A stretch of 25,455 nt of DNA from Thaumasiovibrio sp043421945. GTDB taxonomy: Bacteria > Pseudomonadota > Gammaproteobacteria > Enterobacterales > Vibrionaceae. Numbering within the stretch: position 1 is the stretch's first letter; each line of letters begins with the position of its first letter. This document shows, in pieces, positions 1 through 8,283 of the stretch. The DNA lies in NCBI GenBank assembly GCA_043421945.1, contig JBHOGO010000069.1, forward strand, positions 1-25,455, in the 5' to 3' direction. The notes beneath the pieces were generated by a model, which saw only the letters and a list, made by a program, of their open reading frames with translations, did not search any database and was not told where the DNA came from. The position numbers and the translations under genes were made by a program.

Positions 1-76
1 AACTCAGAAGTGAAACGTAATAGCGCCGATGGTAGTGTGGGGTCTCCCCATGTGAGAGTAGGACATCGCCAGGCTT
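1..76 (+). rRNA. rrf: 5S ribosomal RNA, 3' part
   Basis: The first 76 bases match the 3' two-thirds of a gamma-proteobacterial 5S rRNA: the conserved CGAACTCAGAAGTGAAAC segment (cut at the window edge), then GATGGTAGTGTGGGG, CCCCATGTGAGAGTAGG and the closing GCCAGGC. The 5' part and the rest of the rRNA operon lie to the left. No terminator separates it from the tRNA gene 64 bases further on, so the two are probably cotranscribed. The exact 3' end is uncertain by a few bases. Confidence 0.95.
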
Positions 77-140
77 CAAATTTAGATATACGTATTGAAC
101 GACGTGTATCGGATAAACAAGCGATTGTTTATCACCGTGT

Positions 141-217
141 GGAGCGGTAGTTCAGTTGGTTAGAATACCGGCCTGTCACGCCGGGGGTCGCGGGTTCGAG
201 TCCCGTCCGCTCCGCCA
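141..217 (+). tRNA. tRNA-Asp (GTC)
   Basis: A 77-base cloverleaf with encoded CCA. The acceptor stem GGAGCGG pairs with CCGCTCC, the D-arm region is GTTCAGTTGGTTAGAATACC, the anticodon loop CTGTCAC carries GTC at 175-177, and the T-loop is GGTTCGAGTCC. GTC reads aspartate GAC/GAU codons. A tRNA-Asp behind 5S rRNA is a common rRNA-operon arrangement in enterics and vibrios. Confidence 0.97.
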
Positions 218-225
218 CTTATACT

Positions 226-256
226 AAGCCCAAGCAGAAATGCTTGGGCTTTTTTA
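226..256 (+). terminator. Intrinsic terminator of the rRNA/tRNA operon
   Basis: An 11-bp stem, AAGCCCAAGCA (226-236) with TGCTTGGGCTT (241-251), encloses a GAAA loop and runs into a T-tract. It lies 8 bases after the tRNA CCA and would end the rRNA-tRNA-Asp transcript. Confidence 0.95.
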
Positions 257-338
257 CGTCTGGATATTCTCTATTCTTTTGATGGATAAGGCCAGACGCT
301 GTGTGTTCCTTGCATCTTTGTTACCTCTTTAAAGTCTT

Positions 339-356
339 AGGACTGGCAGGAGTCCT
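339..356 (-). terminator. Possible weak ilvY terminator hairpin
   Basis: AGGACT (339-344) and AGTCCT (351-356) form a 6-bp stem with a 6-base loop just after the ilvY stop. Read on the minus strand it is followed only by AAGACTTTAAAG, a poor T-tract, so termination here is doubtful. A second inverted repeat, CGTCTGG (257-263) with CCAGACG (292-298), lies further on and has no T-tract. Confidence 0.3.
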
Positions 357-360
357 CACC

Positions 361-1233
361 TCACCCTATGAGCTCGAATAAAGCATTAATTATTGGCTCT
401 TTATAGCGGTTTTTCTTGCAACATAGACCCAGCTCAAAAGGTTTCACACTTCCCATATGCCTTCGATCAACCTTGTCCTTCACTGGACTGTTATCAATGA
501 CCACATCGGGGGCTATACCAACGCCAAATCCTAATGCAACCATACTGACAATCGCTTCATGACCAGCAACCTGTGCATAGATATTGGGCTTTAACTTGTG
601 ATGTCGAAACCACTGTTCAACTCTTTCTCTTGCTGTGCCTGAGTCAGGAACAATGAAAGGTACAGCTCCCCACTCTGTTGGATCATTAGTGAGGGCCTTA
701 CTAAAGCTCGTAGAGAGTGTTGGGGTGATGACCGACAGGGGAACTTCACCAATACGTGTGAATGCGAGTTTATTTGGCAAAATATCAGGTTTAGCTGTAA
801 TTGCTACATCCGCTTCTCCATTAACCACTTTGTTAATTGCTTGGGCAGGATCTCCGGTCGAAAGCTTAATTTCAATCTGTGGATAGTTAAGTCTGAATTG
901 GCTAAGCACTGTTGGTAAGTAGCTATAGCTTGCTGTGACTGAGCAGAATAGACTGACCTCACCCATCAATAAGGTATCTTCATTATCAGATAATGAGCGC
1001 AATTGCTGCCAGTTTGCGATCATACTAATGGCGATAGGGTACATCTCCTTGGCTGCTATCGTCAGCTCAACACTTCTGTTATCTCTAATAAATAGAGTTT
1101 GGCCAACATCATTTTCAAGACGTTGGATAATACGACTTAGGGTTGAAGGGCTTACATGATTCATTTGCGCTGTTTGACTAAAGCTTTTTGAATCACAAAG
1201 GTGCACAAATAGTTGAAGGTTTTTTAAGTTCAT
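361..1233 (-). CDS. ilvY: LysR-type activator of ilvC, IlvY
   Basis: This is a 290-residue LysR-family regulator. An N-terminal winged helix-turn-helix spans about residues 1-60 (MNLKNLQLFVHLCDSKSFSQ onward, with the recognition region SPSTLSRIIQRLE). A periplasmic-binding-like effector domain follows from about residue 90. In the known family IlvY activates ilvC when it binds the inducers acetolactate or acetohydroxybutyrate. The assignment rests on the LysR fold, a length near that of E. coli IlvY (about 297), and above all on its position divergent from ilvC, with 140 bases between the two starts. A perfect dyad in that gap is the likely binding site, which would also allow autoregulation. 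The start chosen is the ATG that opens directly on the conserved LysR N-terminus. Confidence 0.93.
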   Translation of the reverse strand: MNLKNLQLFVHLCDSKSFSQTAQMNHVSPSTLSRIIQRLENDVGQTLFIRDNRSVELTIAAKEMYPIAISMIANWQQLRSLSDNEDTLLMGEVSLFCSVTASYSYLPTVLSQFRLNYPQIEIKLSTGDPAQAINKVVNGEADVAITAKPDILPNKLAFTRIGEVPLSVITPTLSTSFSKALTNDPTEWGAVPFIVPDSGTARERVEQWFRHHKLKPNIYAQVAGHEAIVSMVALGFGVGIAPDVVIDNSPVKDKVDRRHMGSVKPFELGLCCKKNRYKEPIINALFELIG

Positions 1234-1252
1234 TATCGTAGCTCGGTCAATG

Positions 1253-1267
1253 TTGCATTTTGTGCAA
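1253..1267. promoter_or_regulatory. Probable IlvY operator
   Basis: TTGCA (1253-1257) and TGCAA (1263-1267) form a perfect inverted repeat with a 5-base centre, 15 bp overall. This fits the LysR-type T-N11-A dyad. It sits between the divergent ilvY and ilvC genes, 20 bases upstream of the ilvY start, where it could both limit ilvY and activate ilvC. A second, clearly matching site was not found. Confidence 0.7.
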
Positions 1268-1289
1268 GGTGTTGTTGTTAATATATCAC

Positions 1290-1318
1290 TTTAAGCAACG
1301 CTCTGCCTGATTTAGACT
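1290..1318 (+). promoter_or_regulatory. Candidate ilvC promoter
   Basis: A -10-like TAGACT (1313-1318) lies 17 bases from a poor -35 (TTTAAG, 1290-1295). A weak -35 downstream of the IlvY dyad fits an activator-dependent promoter. The ilvC ribosome site GGAG (1361-1364) is 9 bases before the ATG. The start of transcription is inferred only. Confidence 0.35.
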
Positions 1319-1373
1319 GCATTCATCGGGTAGAGAAAGCCCCCATGGATAGAAAATCACGGAGAATGTCGAG

Positions 1374-2858
1374 ATGGCTAATTACTTTAATACGTTGAAT
1401 TTACGCGAACAACTTGCACAATTGGGTGTATGTCGTTTTATGGATAAAGCTGAGTTTTCTAATGAAGCTGACTTTCTAAAAGGCAAAAAAGTTGTGATCG
1501 TTGGTTGTGGTGCTCAAGGCCTCAACCAAGGTTTAAACATGCGTGATTCTGGTCTCGATGTTTCTTACGCGCTTCGCCAGGCAGCGATTGACGAAAAGCG
1601 CCAGTCTTATAAAAATGCTTCTGAAAACGGTTTTGTTGTGGGTAGCTATGAAACTCTTATCCCTCAAGCAGACTTAGTTGTTAACTTGACGCCTGATAAG
1701 CAGCATTCGAATGTTGTTGAAACGGTGATGCCTTTGATGAAAGAAGGCGCAGCGCTAGGCTACTCTCACGGCTTTAATATCGTTGAAGTCGGTCAACAGA
1801 TTCGTGCCGATATTACTGTTGTCATGGTTGCACCTAAGTGCCCAGGTACAGAAGTTCGTGAAGAATATAAGCGTGGCTTTGGTGTACCGACACTAATCGC
1901 TGTTCACCCAGAGAATGACCCACAAGGTGAAGGCTTTGAGATTGCTAAAGCATGGGCAGCAGCGACAGGCGGCCACCGCGCAGGTGTTCTTGAGTCATCA
2001 TTTGTTGCTGAAGTTAAGTCTGACCTGATGGGCGAGCAAACGATCTTGTGTGGCATGCTACAAGCTGGTTCTATTGTTTGTTATGAAAAAATGATCGCGG
2101 ATGGTATTGATGCTGGTTACGCCGGAAAGCTTCTTCAGTATGGTTGGGAAACAATCACTGAAGCACTGAAGTTTGGTGGCATCACTCATATGATGGATCG
2201 CCTATCTAACCCAGGTAAGCTAAAAGCCTTCGAGTTGGCTGAAGAGCTTAAAGAATTAATGCGTCCTCTATATAACAAGCATATGGATGACATTATCCAA
2301 GGTGAATTCTCAGCGACAATGATGGCTGACTGGGCGAATGATGATGTAAACCTTTTCAGATGGCGTGAAGAGACTGGTCAAACTGCATTTGAAAACTACC
2401 CTGAAAGCGATGTTGAAATCAGCGAGCAAGAGTACTTTGATAACGGTATCTTGATGGTTGCTATGGTTAAAGCTGGTGTAGAGCTAGCCTTTGAAGCGAT
2501 GACTGATTCAGGCATCATTGAAGAGTCTGCTTACTATGAATCCCTGCATGAGCTACCGCTAATCGCGAACACTATCGCTCGTAAGCGTTTGTATGAGATG
2601 AATGTTGTTATCTCTGATACTGCGGAATATGGTAATTACCTGTTTGCTAACGTGGCAACGCCGCTGTTACGCGAGAAGTTTATGGGTGATGTATCAACGA
2701 ATGTTATTGGTAAAGGGCTTGGCGAAACGAGTAACCAAGTTGATAACAGCGTATTAATCAAGGTTAATGAAGCTATTCGTAACCACCCTGTTGAGTGGGT
2801 TGGTACTGAACTACGTGGCTACATGACTGATATGAAAGATATCGCTGTAGGTGGCTAA
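1374..2858 (+). CDS. ilvC: Ketol-acid reductoisomerase, class II, IlvC
   Basis: This cytoplasmic enzyme converts acetolactate and acetohydroxybutyrate to the dihydroxy acids in valine, isoleucine and leucine synthesis, using NADPH and magnesium. The 494-residue length marks the long class II form of enterics (E. coli 491). The Rossmann motif GCGAQG is at residues 44-49, with the NADPH-binding arginine region following (YALRQAAIDEKRQS, 65-78). The metal ligands Asp217 and Glu221 (KSDLMGEQ) and Glu389 and Glu393 (YYESLHE) are all present at the same numbers as in E. coli. A GGAG ribosome site lies 9 bases before the ATG. The gene is divergent from ilvY and ends in a strong terminator, so it is probably monocistronic and induced through IlvY. 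Confidence 0.98.
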   Translation: MANYFNTLNLREQLAQLGVCRFMDKAEFSNEADFLKGKKVVIVGCGAQGLNQGLNMRDSGLDVSYALRQAAIDEKRQSYKNASENGFVVGSYETLIPQADLVVNLTPDKQHSNVVETVMPLMKEGAALGYSHGFNIVEVGQQIRADITVVMVAPKCPGTEVREEYKRGFGVPTLIAVHPENDPQGEGFEIAKAWAAATGGHRAGVLESSFVAEVKSDLMGEQTILCGMLQAGSIVCYEKMIADGIDAGYAGKLLQYGWETITEALKFGGITHMMDRLSNPGKLKAFELAEELKELMRPLYNKHMDDIIQGEFSATMMADWANDDVNLFRWREETGQTAFENYPESDVEISEQEYFDNGILMVAMVKAGVELAFEAMTDSGIIEESAYYESLHELPLIANTIARKRLYEMNVVISDTAEYGNYLFANVATPLLREKFMGDVSTNVIGKGLGETSNQVDNSVLIKVNEAIRNHPVEWVGTELRGYMTDMKDIAVGG

Positions 2859-2898
2859 GTAGTATAGCCAACGTTAAATAGAATAAATTATATATAGA

Positions 2899-2932
2899 AA
2901 AGCCCGGTATGTTCCTAGAGCCGGGCTTTTTT
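2899..2932. terminator. Bidirectional terminator between ilvC and ubiK
   Basis: AAAGCCCGG (2899-2907) pairs with CCGGGCTTT (2921-2929) over a 13-base loop. A T-run follows on the plus strand and an A-run precedes the stem, so it can end transcription from both the convergent ilvC and ubiK genes. Confidence 0.93.
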
Positions 2933-2954
2933 GTATTCAATGTGGTACTACTCG

Positions 2955-3215
2955 TTATTCACTATCAGAAGGCTGAAGTTTTGCTTCGATCTCTGCGAGC
3001 TTGGATTCTAGCTCGGTTAGTTTTTGTCTCGTACGCATCAGCACTTGAGTTTGAACATCAAACTCTTCACGGGTAACAACATCAAGTTTACCTAGTTGGG
3101 CTTGGATCACTTGTTTTACTTTTCCTTCTACATCGCTACCTAGCTCTTTTACTGGTTGCGGCATTGCATCTTGAATTTGCTTGGCAAATTGCTCAAGTTT
3201 TCTTGGGTCGATCAT
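2955..3215 (-). CDS. ubiK: Ubiquinone biosynthesis accessory factor UbiK (YqiC family)
   Basis: This 86-residue protein matches the UbiK/YqiC (BMFP) family in length and layout. An N-terminal amphipathic part (IDPRKLEQFAKQIQDAMPQP) is followed by a C-terminal coiled coil of about residues 45-80 (REEFDVQTQVLMRTRQKLTE onward). UbiK is known to help ubiquinone synthesis under aerobic conditions and to bind UbiJ, probably linking lipid intermediates to the Ubi enzyme complex. The ubiJ gene is also in this window, about 16 kb away. A ribosome site reading GGAG on the minus strand (3223-3226 on plus) lies 7 bases before the ATG. It stands alone: ilvC converges on it, and a leftward terminator separates it from the upstream efflux operon. 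Confidence 0.9.
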   Translation of the reverse strand: MIDPRKLEQFAKQIQDAMPQPVKELGSDVEGKVKQVIQAQLGKLDVVTREEFDVQTQVLMRTRQKLTELESKLAEIEAKLQPSDSE

Positions 3216-3292
3216 TTCATCACTCCATAATTATTCTCGTCACATTGTATGCAAACCCTACAAGGTTGTCGTGACTCACGGGTAAATAATTG

Positions 3293-3315
3293 AAAAAAGC
3301 GGCCAAGGCCGCTTT
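3293..3315 (-). terminator. Terminator of the efflux operon
   Basis: AAAGCGGCC (3296-3304) and GGCCGCTTT (3307-3315) form a 9-bp stem with a tiny centre. On the minus strand the stem is followed by a T-run (A-run 3293-3298 on plus). It lies 28 bases past the end of the RND pump gene. Confidence 0.88.
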
Positions 3316-3343
3316 ATTACAAAACATTTTGCTAATTGAAGCG

Positions 3344-6300
3344 TTACTCTTGCTTGCTCAGCTCACCCTCTTCAAAAGTCGGTAGCGGTTTGTGTTCTGA
3401 TGCAAGGAAGGTATAGATGACAGGCAATACGAATAGCGTGAATAGTGTACCAATCGATAGCCCTGCTACGATCACAATGCCAATACTGAAACGCTGTGCG
3501 GCGCCCGCACCAGTGGCAGACATCAGTGGAATTAGACCGGCAATCATTGAGGCTGTTGTCATCAAGATGGGGCGTAAGCGAACTTTGGCTGCTTCTTTAA
3601 CAGCGTGAAGCCTATCCATGTTGTGGTGCAGCTGGTTTTCTTTGGCTACTTCACAAATCAATATGCCATGCTTGGTAATTAACCCAATAAGCGTAATCAG
3701 TCCTACTTGTGAATAGATGTTCATTGTTGCAGCTCCCCATGCTAGGGCGATAAGAGCACCACTAACCGCGAGAGGGACTGAGACAAGAATAACTAACGGG
3801 TCACGCAAGGACTCGAATTGAATCGCTAGCACTAAGAATATGACTGCCAATGCGAGTAAAAACGTTGAGTATAACGCGTTGCCTTCCGACACAAACTGTC
3901 TTGCTTCTCCCATGAAGTCATATTGATAGCCACTCGGCAGTTGAGGTGCAACCTCAGTGATAAACCAGTTGATGGCATCACCCATTGCAATACCGGGTGT
4001 CGGAACGGCACCGATTGTTGCTGAATTGAGCTGATTAAAGTGGGGAAGAGTACGTGGCTCAGCAACCACTTCAATGCTCAGTAAGCTGCCTAGAGGCACT
4101 GCATTGCCATCCACGGATCTCACATAGTAACTGTTAAGTGACTCTGGATTTAAGCGGTAGCGTCGCTCAACTTGAGGGATAACTTCATAAGATCGTCCTG
4201 CGAAATCAATACGATTAACATAGCCGTCCGCCATCATTGTGCTAAGCGTCATGCCGATATCTTGCATCGTTATCCCATACGCACCCGCTTTATCTTTATC
4301 GATGTTAATTTTCATCGTTGCCGAATCGTAATTGAGATCAAGCGTTGAGTAGACAAAATAGGGATTAGACTGCACTTGAGTCAGAATATCACTGGTTACT
4401 TGGAATAAGCTTTCGAACGGGTTGGGTGTCGTGACGACAAATTGAATCGGTAACCCCGAGCCTGCCCCTGGAAGCTCTGGCATCTGGAAAGTCGTCACAT
4501 TCATTGCTGGAACACCTTTTACCATCTCAGATACACGGCCTACCACTTCAGATTGACTCGCTTCTCGCTCACTCCAAGGCACCATTGATGCAATACCGAA
4601 AGCTTGGTTTGATGCAGGTACACCCGAGAACACCTGAGCAAAGGCAACCTCAGGCTGATCACTTAGCATTTGATTTACTTCGTCCATACTGTTTTGAATG
4701 AAATCGAGGTTAGCGTTTGCAGGCGCAGTCCCCATGAGCATCATTACCCCCTTATCTTCAGGTGGGGCAAGCTCGCTAGGTACCATTTTAAAGAGGATCG
4801 GTAGGCTTGCAAAAACGATAATCGCAAACATAATGATCGCGGGGCGCCGATTGAGTACCACTGCTAAAGTACGATCATAGCTATCCGTCATCTTATCTAA
4901 AAAGCTGTGGACACTACGCTCAAAGCGGCTCGGTGTTTGGTGAGTTTGAAGTAGCTTAGAGCACATTACGGGAGAAAGAGTTAGCGCTACAATACCAGAG
5001 ACAAAGACGGAGCCTGCAAGCGTTAAAGCAAACTCTTTAAAGAGCGAACCGGTAATTCCTCCCATTAAAGCGATTGGGGCATAAACCGCGGCCAAAGTGA
5101 GTGTCATAGCAACAACTGGGACGGCTATCTCTCTTGTTCCTATGATGGCTGCTCTAAATGGTGACTCACCAAGCTTGATGTGGCGGTCAACGTTTTCGAG
5201 AACAACAATCGCGTCATCAACCACCATACCGATAGCCAGTACCATCGCCAGCAATGTCATTAGGTTCCATGAGAAACCAAACATCTGCATTAGTACAGCG
5301 ATACCGATCAACGATAAGGGAATAGTGACAATTGGAATAAGAACCGCTCGAAGTGAGCCCAGAAACAGTGTGATCACCACTAACACAATCACGGCGGCTT
5401 CAATGATGGTCTTAATGACTTCTTTAATCGACTCGTTAATCGCTACTGTCGAGTCGTAGAGAATCTCCATATGGATATTACTTGGCATATTACGTTTCAG
5501 CTCGGGTAATACCTTCAAAATTTCAGCCGCTATATCGATAGGGTTAGCACTTGGTGCGGCATTAATGGCAGCCACTACTGCTTCTTGCCCATTAGCGGAA
5601 GCTCGGTAAGCATCGTGGCTTTTCTCTAATGAAACCTCAGCGATGTCCCCTAAACGGATAACTTGCCCCTCACGCTGTGCCACAATGAGTCGAGCAAGCT
5701 CATCGACACTTTCAACTTGAGTGTTGATTGAGCCGTTATAAAGCACGAACTCACCAATCGATTGTCCGGTAGCTGACTGGTAGTTATTGGCATTTAGGAC
5801 GTTCATCGTATCCGTTGCTGTGAGGTTGTAGGCGGCCATTTTGGCAGGGTCGAGCCAAATTCGTAGCGCATATGGCATGCCACCATACAGATCGATCTTC
5901 GACACCCCACTAACGGTAAACAATTGAGGTTTGGTGACGCGTTCTAGGTAGTCTGTGATTTGACTGGCATCAAGCTCATCACTGGTGAAACCAATATACA
6001 TGACAGCCGTTGTAGAGCCTGTTGACATGGTCACTGATGGATCTTCCGATTCCCTTGGAAGCACAGATCGCACTGAGTTGGTTTTTGCGAGTATGTCAGC
6101 TAATGCTGCATTAGGGTCGGTATTGAGCTTCATGTTGACTGTGATTGTCGATGAACCCATTACACTGGATGAGGTCATGAAATCAATATTGTCAGCTTGG
6201 GCTATCGCCTGTTCAAGCGGTTGGGTAATGAAACCCTGTATCAAGTCCGCGCTCGCACCGTAATAACTGGTGGTTACCGTCACGACGGTATTCGTCATTT

Positions 6301-6415
6301 CAGGGTATTCACGTACTTGTAGTTTAAATACCGCCTGCATACCGAGCAATACAATCAGAAAGCTGATTGACATGGCCAATACTGGGCGACGAATGAAAAT
6401 ATCCGTAAATCGCAT
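3344..6415 (-). CDS. vexB: RND multidrug efflux pump, inner-membrane subunit (VexB-like)
   Basis: This 1023-residue proton-driven pump of the AcrB/MexB (HAE1) class takes drugs, bile salts or detergents from the periplasm and inner membrane and passes them to an outer-membrane channel. It has the usual architecture: a first membrane helix at about residues 10-30, a large periplasmic loop, helices from about 335 onward, and a second repeat of the same plan. The proton-relay aspartates are in GMVVDDAIVVLENVDRH (Asp400, Asp401), and the relay lysine is in the later GLITKHGILICEV motif. It is the last gene of a three-gene operon, 12 bases after the fusion-protein gene. The symbol comes from recalled synteny with vexRAB beside ilvC in V. 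cholerae. No outer-membrane factor is encoded here, so a TolC elsewhere is expected. Confidence 0.92.
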   Translation of the reverse strand: MRFTDIFIRRPVLAMSISFLIVLLGMQAVFKLQVREYPEMTNTVVTVTTSYYGASADLIQGFITQPLEQAIAQADNIDFMTSSSVMGSSTITVNMKLNTDPNAALADILAKTNSVRSVLPRESEDPSVTMSTGSTTAVMYIGFTSDELDASQITDYLERVTKPQLFTVSGVSKIDLYGGMPYALRIWLDPAKMAAYNLTATDTMNVLNANNYQSATGQSIGEFVLYNGSINTQVESVDELARLIVAQREGQVIRLGDIAEVSLEKSHDAYRASANGQEAVVAAINAAPSANPIDIAAEILKVLPELKRNMPSNIHMEILYDSTVAINESIKEVIKTIIEAAVIVLVVITLFLGSLRAVLIPIVTIPLSLIGIAVLMQMFGFSWNLMTLLAMVLAIGMVVDDAIVVLENVDRHIKLGESPFRAAIIGTREIAVPVVAMTLTLAAVYAPIALMGGITGSLFKEFALTLAGSVFVSGIVALTLSPVMCSKLLQTHQTPSRFERSVHSFLDKMTDSYDRTLAVVLNRRPAIIMFAIIVFASLPILFKMVPSELAPPEDKGVMMLMGTAPANANLDFIQNSMDEVNQMLSDQPEVAFAQVFSGVPASNQAFGIASMVPWSEREASQSEVVGRVSEMVKGVPAMNVTTFQMPELPGAGSGLPIQFVVTTPNPFESLFQVTSDILTQVQSNPYFVYSTLDLNYDSATMKINIDKDKAGAYGITMQDIGMTLSTMMADGYVNRIDFAGRSYEVIPQVERRYRLNPESLNSYYVRSVDGNAVPLGSLLSIEVVAEPRTLPHFNQLNSATIGAVPTPGIAMGDAINWFITEVAPQLPSGYQYDFMGEARQFVSEGNALYSTFLLALAVIFLVLAIQFESLRDPLVILVSVPLAVSGALIALAWGAATMNIYSQVGLITLIGLITKHGILICEVAKENQLHHNMDRLHAVKEAAKVRLRPILMTTASMIAGLIPLMSATGAGAAQRFSIGIVIVAGLSIGTLFTLFVLPVIYTFLASEHKPLPTFEEGELSKQE

Positions 6416-6427
6416 AATCGCTCCGTA

Positions 6428-7537
6428 TTACAGTGTCGGTGTTTGGGCTGGTGGTGTTAGCGCGTCGTTTTCAACGATACTTACCTTGGATCCATTACTG
6501 AGACGAACCTGACCTGATGTCACGACTTTATCACCCGCAGTGACGCCCGAAATAATATGTGCGATATCGCCCTTTCGCTCACCAACAGTAACGACAGTTT
6601 GAGTCACCCGAAGGTCGCCTGCTTCATCTTCTTTGACGGTATAGACGTTGTTGCCATACAGATTAAAGCTGATGGCGGTTTGTGGCAGAACAACTTGCTC
6701 AGGGAGAGAAGGGAGGATGATCTGAGCGCGAGCGAACATTCCAGAGCGCAACTGACCTTGGTTATTTGGTATATCAGCTTGAACTTGCACCAAACCGCTT
6801 TGAAAATTTACTGCTGGCTCAATGGCGCTAATGGTGCCTTCAAACGTTTGGTCTGAATATGCGTCGACAAAGATAGCCATTTTTTGCCCTAAAGATATCT
6901 TTGCTAACTCTGTTTGAGGGACCGTAAAGCGCAGGCGCATAATACTGGTATCTTCTAAGCGAACAATGTCTGTTCCCGGTTGAAGGTACTGCCCTAAAAA
7001 TACATTTCTAAGACCGACAACCCCATCAAATGGAGCACGAATTTGGCGCTGGCGAATAGTTTCTGTGAGTGATTCCACATCCGCTCGCAAAGAAAAGAAC
7101 GATGCTTGGGCTTCATCCAATGCCTCTTTAGAGATAGCTCCTTTCTTAAATAATCCTTGGTAACGTTTATGTTTTGCTTCTGCTGCTGGTAAGCGAACTT
7201 TCACACTCTCTAGGTTAGCCAGCTGTACATCAGCATTGAGGGATATCAACAATTGCTGTTGTTCAACCACCGTACCTGATTCAAAGCTAATGTTGTCGAT
7301 CGTGCCAGCCACTTCTGTGGTGAGTGTGACACCTTGGTTCGGTTCGATAAAACCAATCGCTTCGATAACTGGAACCCAGTCAGAGCTTGTTGCATCAATC
7401 GCGGTAACCGGAAATGTCGGCTCGGGCATGTTTGCCATGTACTGTGCGATCATTTTCTGCTTGAACATGTTAAAGCCAATGACACTGCCAAAGAGGGCAA
7501 TGGCTAACACCAGCATGCCAAAAATCCATTTTTTCAT
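6428..7537 (-). CDS. vexA: RND efflux membrane fusion protein (VexA-like)
   Basis: This 369-residue periplasmic adaptor joins the RND pump to the outer-membrane channel. One N-terminal membrane helix (about residues 4-23) has no lipobox cysteine, so the protein is probably membrane-anchored rather than a lipoprotein. A lipoyl-like half (EVAGTIDNISFESGTVV) follows, then an alpha-helical hairpin at about 105-165 and the second lipoyl half (IRAPFDGVVGLRNVFLGQYL). A beta-barrel and membrane-proximal domain make up the C-terminal half. The start ATG overlaps the stop of the TetR gene in ATGA, so translation is probably coupled. The pump gene begins 12 bases downstream. Confidence 0.92.
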   Translation of the reverse strand: MKKWIFGMLVLAIALFGSVIGFNMFKQKMIAQYMANMPEPTFPVTAIDATSSDWVPVIEAIGFIEPNQGVTLTTEVAGTIDNISFESGTVVEQQQLLISLNADVQLANLESVKVRLPAAEAKHKRYQGLFKKGAISKEALDEAQASFFSLRADVESLTETIRQRQIRAPFDGVVGLRNVFLGQYLQPGTDIVRLEDTSIMRLRFTVPQTELAKISLGQKMAIFVDAYSDQTFEGTISAIEPAVNFQSGLVQVQADIPNNQGQLRSGMFARAQIILPSLPEQVVLPQTAISFNLYGNNVYTVKEDEAGDLRVTQTVVTVGERKGDIAHIISGVTAGDKVVTSGQVRLSNGSKVSIVENDALTPPAQTPTL

Positions 7538-8112
7538 TTATCTAAGTGCTCCAATTGATGAAGAGAAATCGCATCCCAGCTGGCGGCAATAACGGTGTTA
7601 AGCTCGTCAGAATTTAGCGTTAATTGTTGTAAATTATGTTTACGCCCGAGGCTCATTGCAGGCTCAAAAGCGAGCGCAAACAGCACGGTGTTAGGGAGGT
7701 CCTTGAAAGTACGTTGAGACTTCCCTGTATCGAAAAAGGCAGAAACCTGAGTGAAGAGTGCTGTTTGCTCTTCGCATTTAAAAGGCCTAGGTAGGTTGGC
7801 AAATTGACAGTGATTGATCATCGGCTCTGTACGATTAGCCGTCATTGTCCATAGGTTCATCCACATTTGTTGATGTACCGTCTGCAGCGTTTGCGAAAAA
7901 TCGAGGTCTTGTTGCATGCAGTCAGCAACGACTTTCAGCGCATGGGCATAGAGGTTTGAAAGTAAACCGTCTTTATCAGTAAAGTGGGTATAGAGTGTTC
8001 CCGTTGCAACGCCTGCTTCTTTAGCAATCATCGACATTGAGAGACCAGAAAACCCATGCTTTGCTAATAAATGTTCAGTTGCATTAAGAATCCGTTCTTT
8101 TTTATCATGCAT
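7534..8112 (-). CDS. vexR: TetR-family regulator of the efflux operon (VexR-like)
   Basis: This 192-residue protein has a clear TetR DNA-binding domain. ERILNATEHLLAKHGFSGLS is followed by the helix-turn-helix MSMIAKEAGVATGTLYTHFTDKD at about residues 26-49. The divergent C-terminal ligand domain gives no hint of the inducer. It is the first gene of the operon with the fusion protein and pump, and overlaps the next gene by 4 bases. A perfect 16-bp palindrome lies 18 bases before its start, over the predicted transcription start, which fits direct autoregulation of the whole operon. Whether it acts as repressor, activator or both cannot be read from sequence. The symbol is by synteny only. Confidence 0.88.
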   Translation of the reverse strand: MHDKKERILNATEHLLAKHGFSGLSMSMIAKEAGVATGTLYTHFTDKDGLLSNLYAHALKVVADCMQQDLDFSQTLQTVHQQMWMNLWTMTANRTEPMINHCQFANLPRPFKCEEQTALFTQVSAFFDTGKSQRTFKDLPNTVLFALAFEPAMSLGRKHNLQQLTLNSDELNTVIAASWDAISLHQLEHLDK

Positions 8113-8129
8113 GATGTTATCAGTTTATT

Positions 8130-8145
8130 GAATGAACGTTCATTC
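8130..8145. promoter_or_regulatory. TetR-family operator
   Basis: GAATGAACGTTCATTC is a perfect 16-bp palindrome, typical in form of TetR-family operators. It lies between the regulator start (8112) and the leftward -10 element (8148-8153), so it covers the expected transcription start of the efflux operon. Confidence 0.85.
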
Positions 8146-8147
8146 GG

Positions 8148-8175
8148 ATTGTATCTTAATATAAACAACTAGCAA
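8148..8175 (-). promoter_or_regulatory. Promoter of the efflux operon
   Basis: On the minus strand a TTGCTA -35 (8170-8175) and a TACAAT -10 (8148-8153) are separated by 16 bases. Transcription would start near 8140, inside the operator palindrome. Confidence 0.65.
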
Positions 8176-8233
8176 ATATTAGAGATACAAATTCTTACCT
8201 CGTCCTTTGAGAAGTGAACAGCATAGACTTTAT

Positions 8234-8259
8234 TGCTCAGCGCACTACAATGCTGAGCA
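8234..8259 (+). other. Hairpin in the rep leader
   Basis: TGCTCAGC (8234-8241) and GCTGAGCA (8252-8259) form a perfect 8-bp stem with a 10-base loop, ending 11 bases before the rep ribosome site (AAGGTG, 8270-8275). There is no T-tract, so it is not a simple terminator. A role in rep mRNA stability or translation is possible but unproven. Confidence 0.5.
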
Positions 8260-8283
8260 GAATGAAAATAAGGTGTAACTACG

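Noticed and set aside
141..217. tRNA-Asp as an attachment site for an integrated element.
   Set aside because: There is no integrase, no repeat of the tRNA 3' end in the window, and normal housekeeping genes follow.
5097..5459. A 120-codon open frame on the plus strand inside the RND pump gene.
   Set aside because: It is antisense to a well-supported coding region, and its serine/threonine/isoleucine-rich translation is typical of a shadow frame.
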